Source: Streptomyces leeuwenhoekii (GTDB lineage Bacteria > Actinomycetota > Actinomycetes > Streptomycetales > Streptomycetaceae). From it: a DNA stretch of 64,000 nucleotides. The notes beneath the pieces are model-generated. The model made no database searches. It saw only the letters and a program-made list of their open reading frames with translations, and was not told where the DNA came from. The stretch covers positions 4,788,001-4,852,000 of the forward strand of contig NZ_LN831790.1 of NCBI RefSeq assembly GCF_001013905.1. The letters are read 5' to 3'. This document shows positions 63,778-64,000 of the stretch, piece by piece (position 1 is the first letter of the stretch; each line of letters starts with the position of its first letter). A program made the position numbers and the translations under genes.

Positions 63778-64000
63778 ATGAGCGAGGCTGTCGCACAGGC
63801 TGTCGCCGAGCGGTTCACGCGGCTGTACGGGGCCGGTCCGGAAGGAGTGTGGGCGGCGCCGGGCCGGGTGAACCTCATCGGTGAACACACCGACTACAAC
63901 GACGGCTTCGTCATGCCGTTCGCCCTCCCGCACACGGCCGTCGCCGCCGTGTCCCGGCGCACGGACGGCCTGCTGCGCCTGCACTCGGCGAACATCGGCG
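63778..64000 (+). CDS. galK: Galactokinase (3' truncated by window)
   Basis: Only about 74 residues are visible. The GHMP galactokinase signature [17 protein letters not shown] is intact. ATG at 63778 is 26 bp after galE, preceded by a short repeat AGGGTCAGGGTCAGGG that may serve as ribosome binding site. The gene runs out of the window. Confidence 0.93.
   Translation, partial: MSEAVAQAVAERFTRLYGAGPEGVWAAPGRVNLIGEHTDYNDGFVMPFALPHTAVAAVSRRTDGLLRLHSANIG

Noticed and set aside
61731..64000. Separate constitutive promoter (galP2) before galE
   Set aside because: Known from related strains, but I could not identify a convincing -35/-10 pair in this sequence.

Overview
The window is high-GC chromosomal DNA from a Streptomyces species. 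The evidence is the very high GC content, many GTG and TTG starts, an SsgA-family sporulation gene, tight stop/start overlaps and Streptomyces-type small proteins. The gene order (fruA, L,D-transpeptidase lipoprotein, mscL, mtnP, galU-moeA-moaC-mogA-rimJ, ssgE, two PBPs, pmt, rsmI, tatD, rpf, ksgA, ispE, ABC-F, galTEK) matches what I remember of the S. coelicolor SCO3196-SCO3136 core region. I see no insertion sequence, prophage, CRISPR array or biosynthetic cluster.

Layout. 1-7.9 kb: 3' end of a fructose PTS permease, a duplicated-domain protein, an L,D-transpeptidase lipoprotein, a P1 peptidase, mscL, a CpaB-like SAF-domain protein, MTA phosphorylase, and an FmdB-type zinc ribbon protein under a CIRCE heat-shock operator. 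8-14.4 kb: an MFS exporter, a K+/H+ antiporter and a membrane-anchored penicillin-acylase-like hydrolase. 14.4-20.5 kb: 5-formyl-THF cyclo-ligase diverging from galU-glp(moeA)-moaC-mogA-rimJ and glpR. In Corynebacterium this gephyrin-like/receptor pair has been tied to cell division. 20.6-28.6 kb: tRNA-Ala(CGC), a small lipoprotein, an FtsX-type ABC exporter diverging from a two-component system, a GNAT, exonuclease III and a MerR regulator. 28.7-32.4 kb: Baeyer-Villiger monooxygenase, alpha/beta hydrolase and SDR in one overlapping operon, followed by a small charged protein. 32.5-41.5 kb: a tricorn-type protease, TetR-MMPL efflux, YbaK, DUF1876 and an EstB-like esterase. 41.6-44.2 kb: an ECF-type Ni/Co transporter (cbiMQO) preceded by a perfect Nur-type box. 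44.4-50.3 kb: ssgE, two tandem class B PBP paralogues and a protein O-mannosyltransferase. 50.3-58.0 kb: rsmI, tatD, rpf, ksgA, ispE and a Uup-like ABC-F protein. 58.3-64 kb: a degenerate response regulator with a minisatellite-derived tail, a small membrane protein, a sodium:solute symporter and the galTEK operon, with galK cut by the window end.

Themes. Several units concern the envelope and its growth (L,D-transpeptidase, PBPs, SsgE, Pmt, Rpf, GalU, Glp/GlpR). The most informative non-coding signals are the CIRCE element before the FmdB-like gene, the TTGCAA-N5-TTGCAA box before cbiM, paired palindromes before the monooxygenase and TetR units, and repeated elements in the gal intergenic region. 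Nothing here looks like a wholly new type of system. The best leads are new regulatory or functional assignments of known families.
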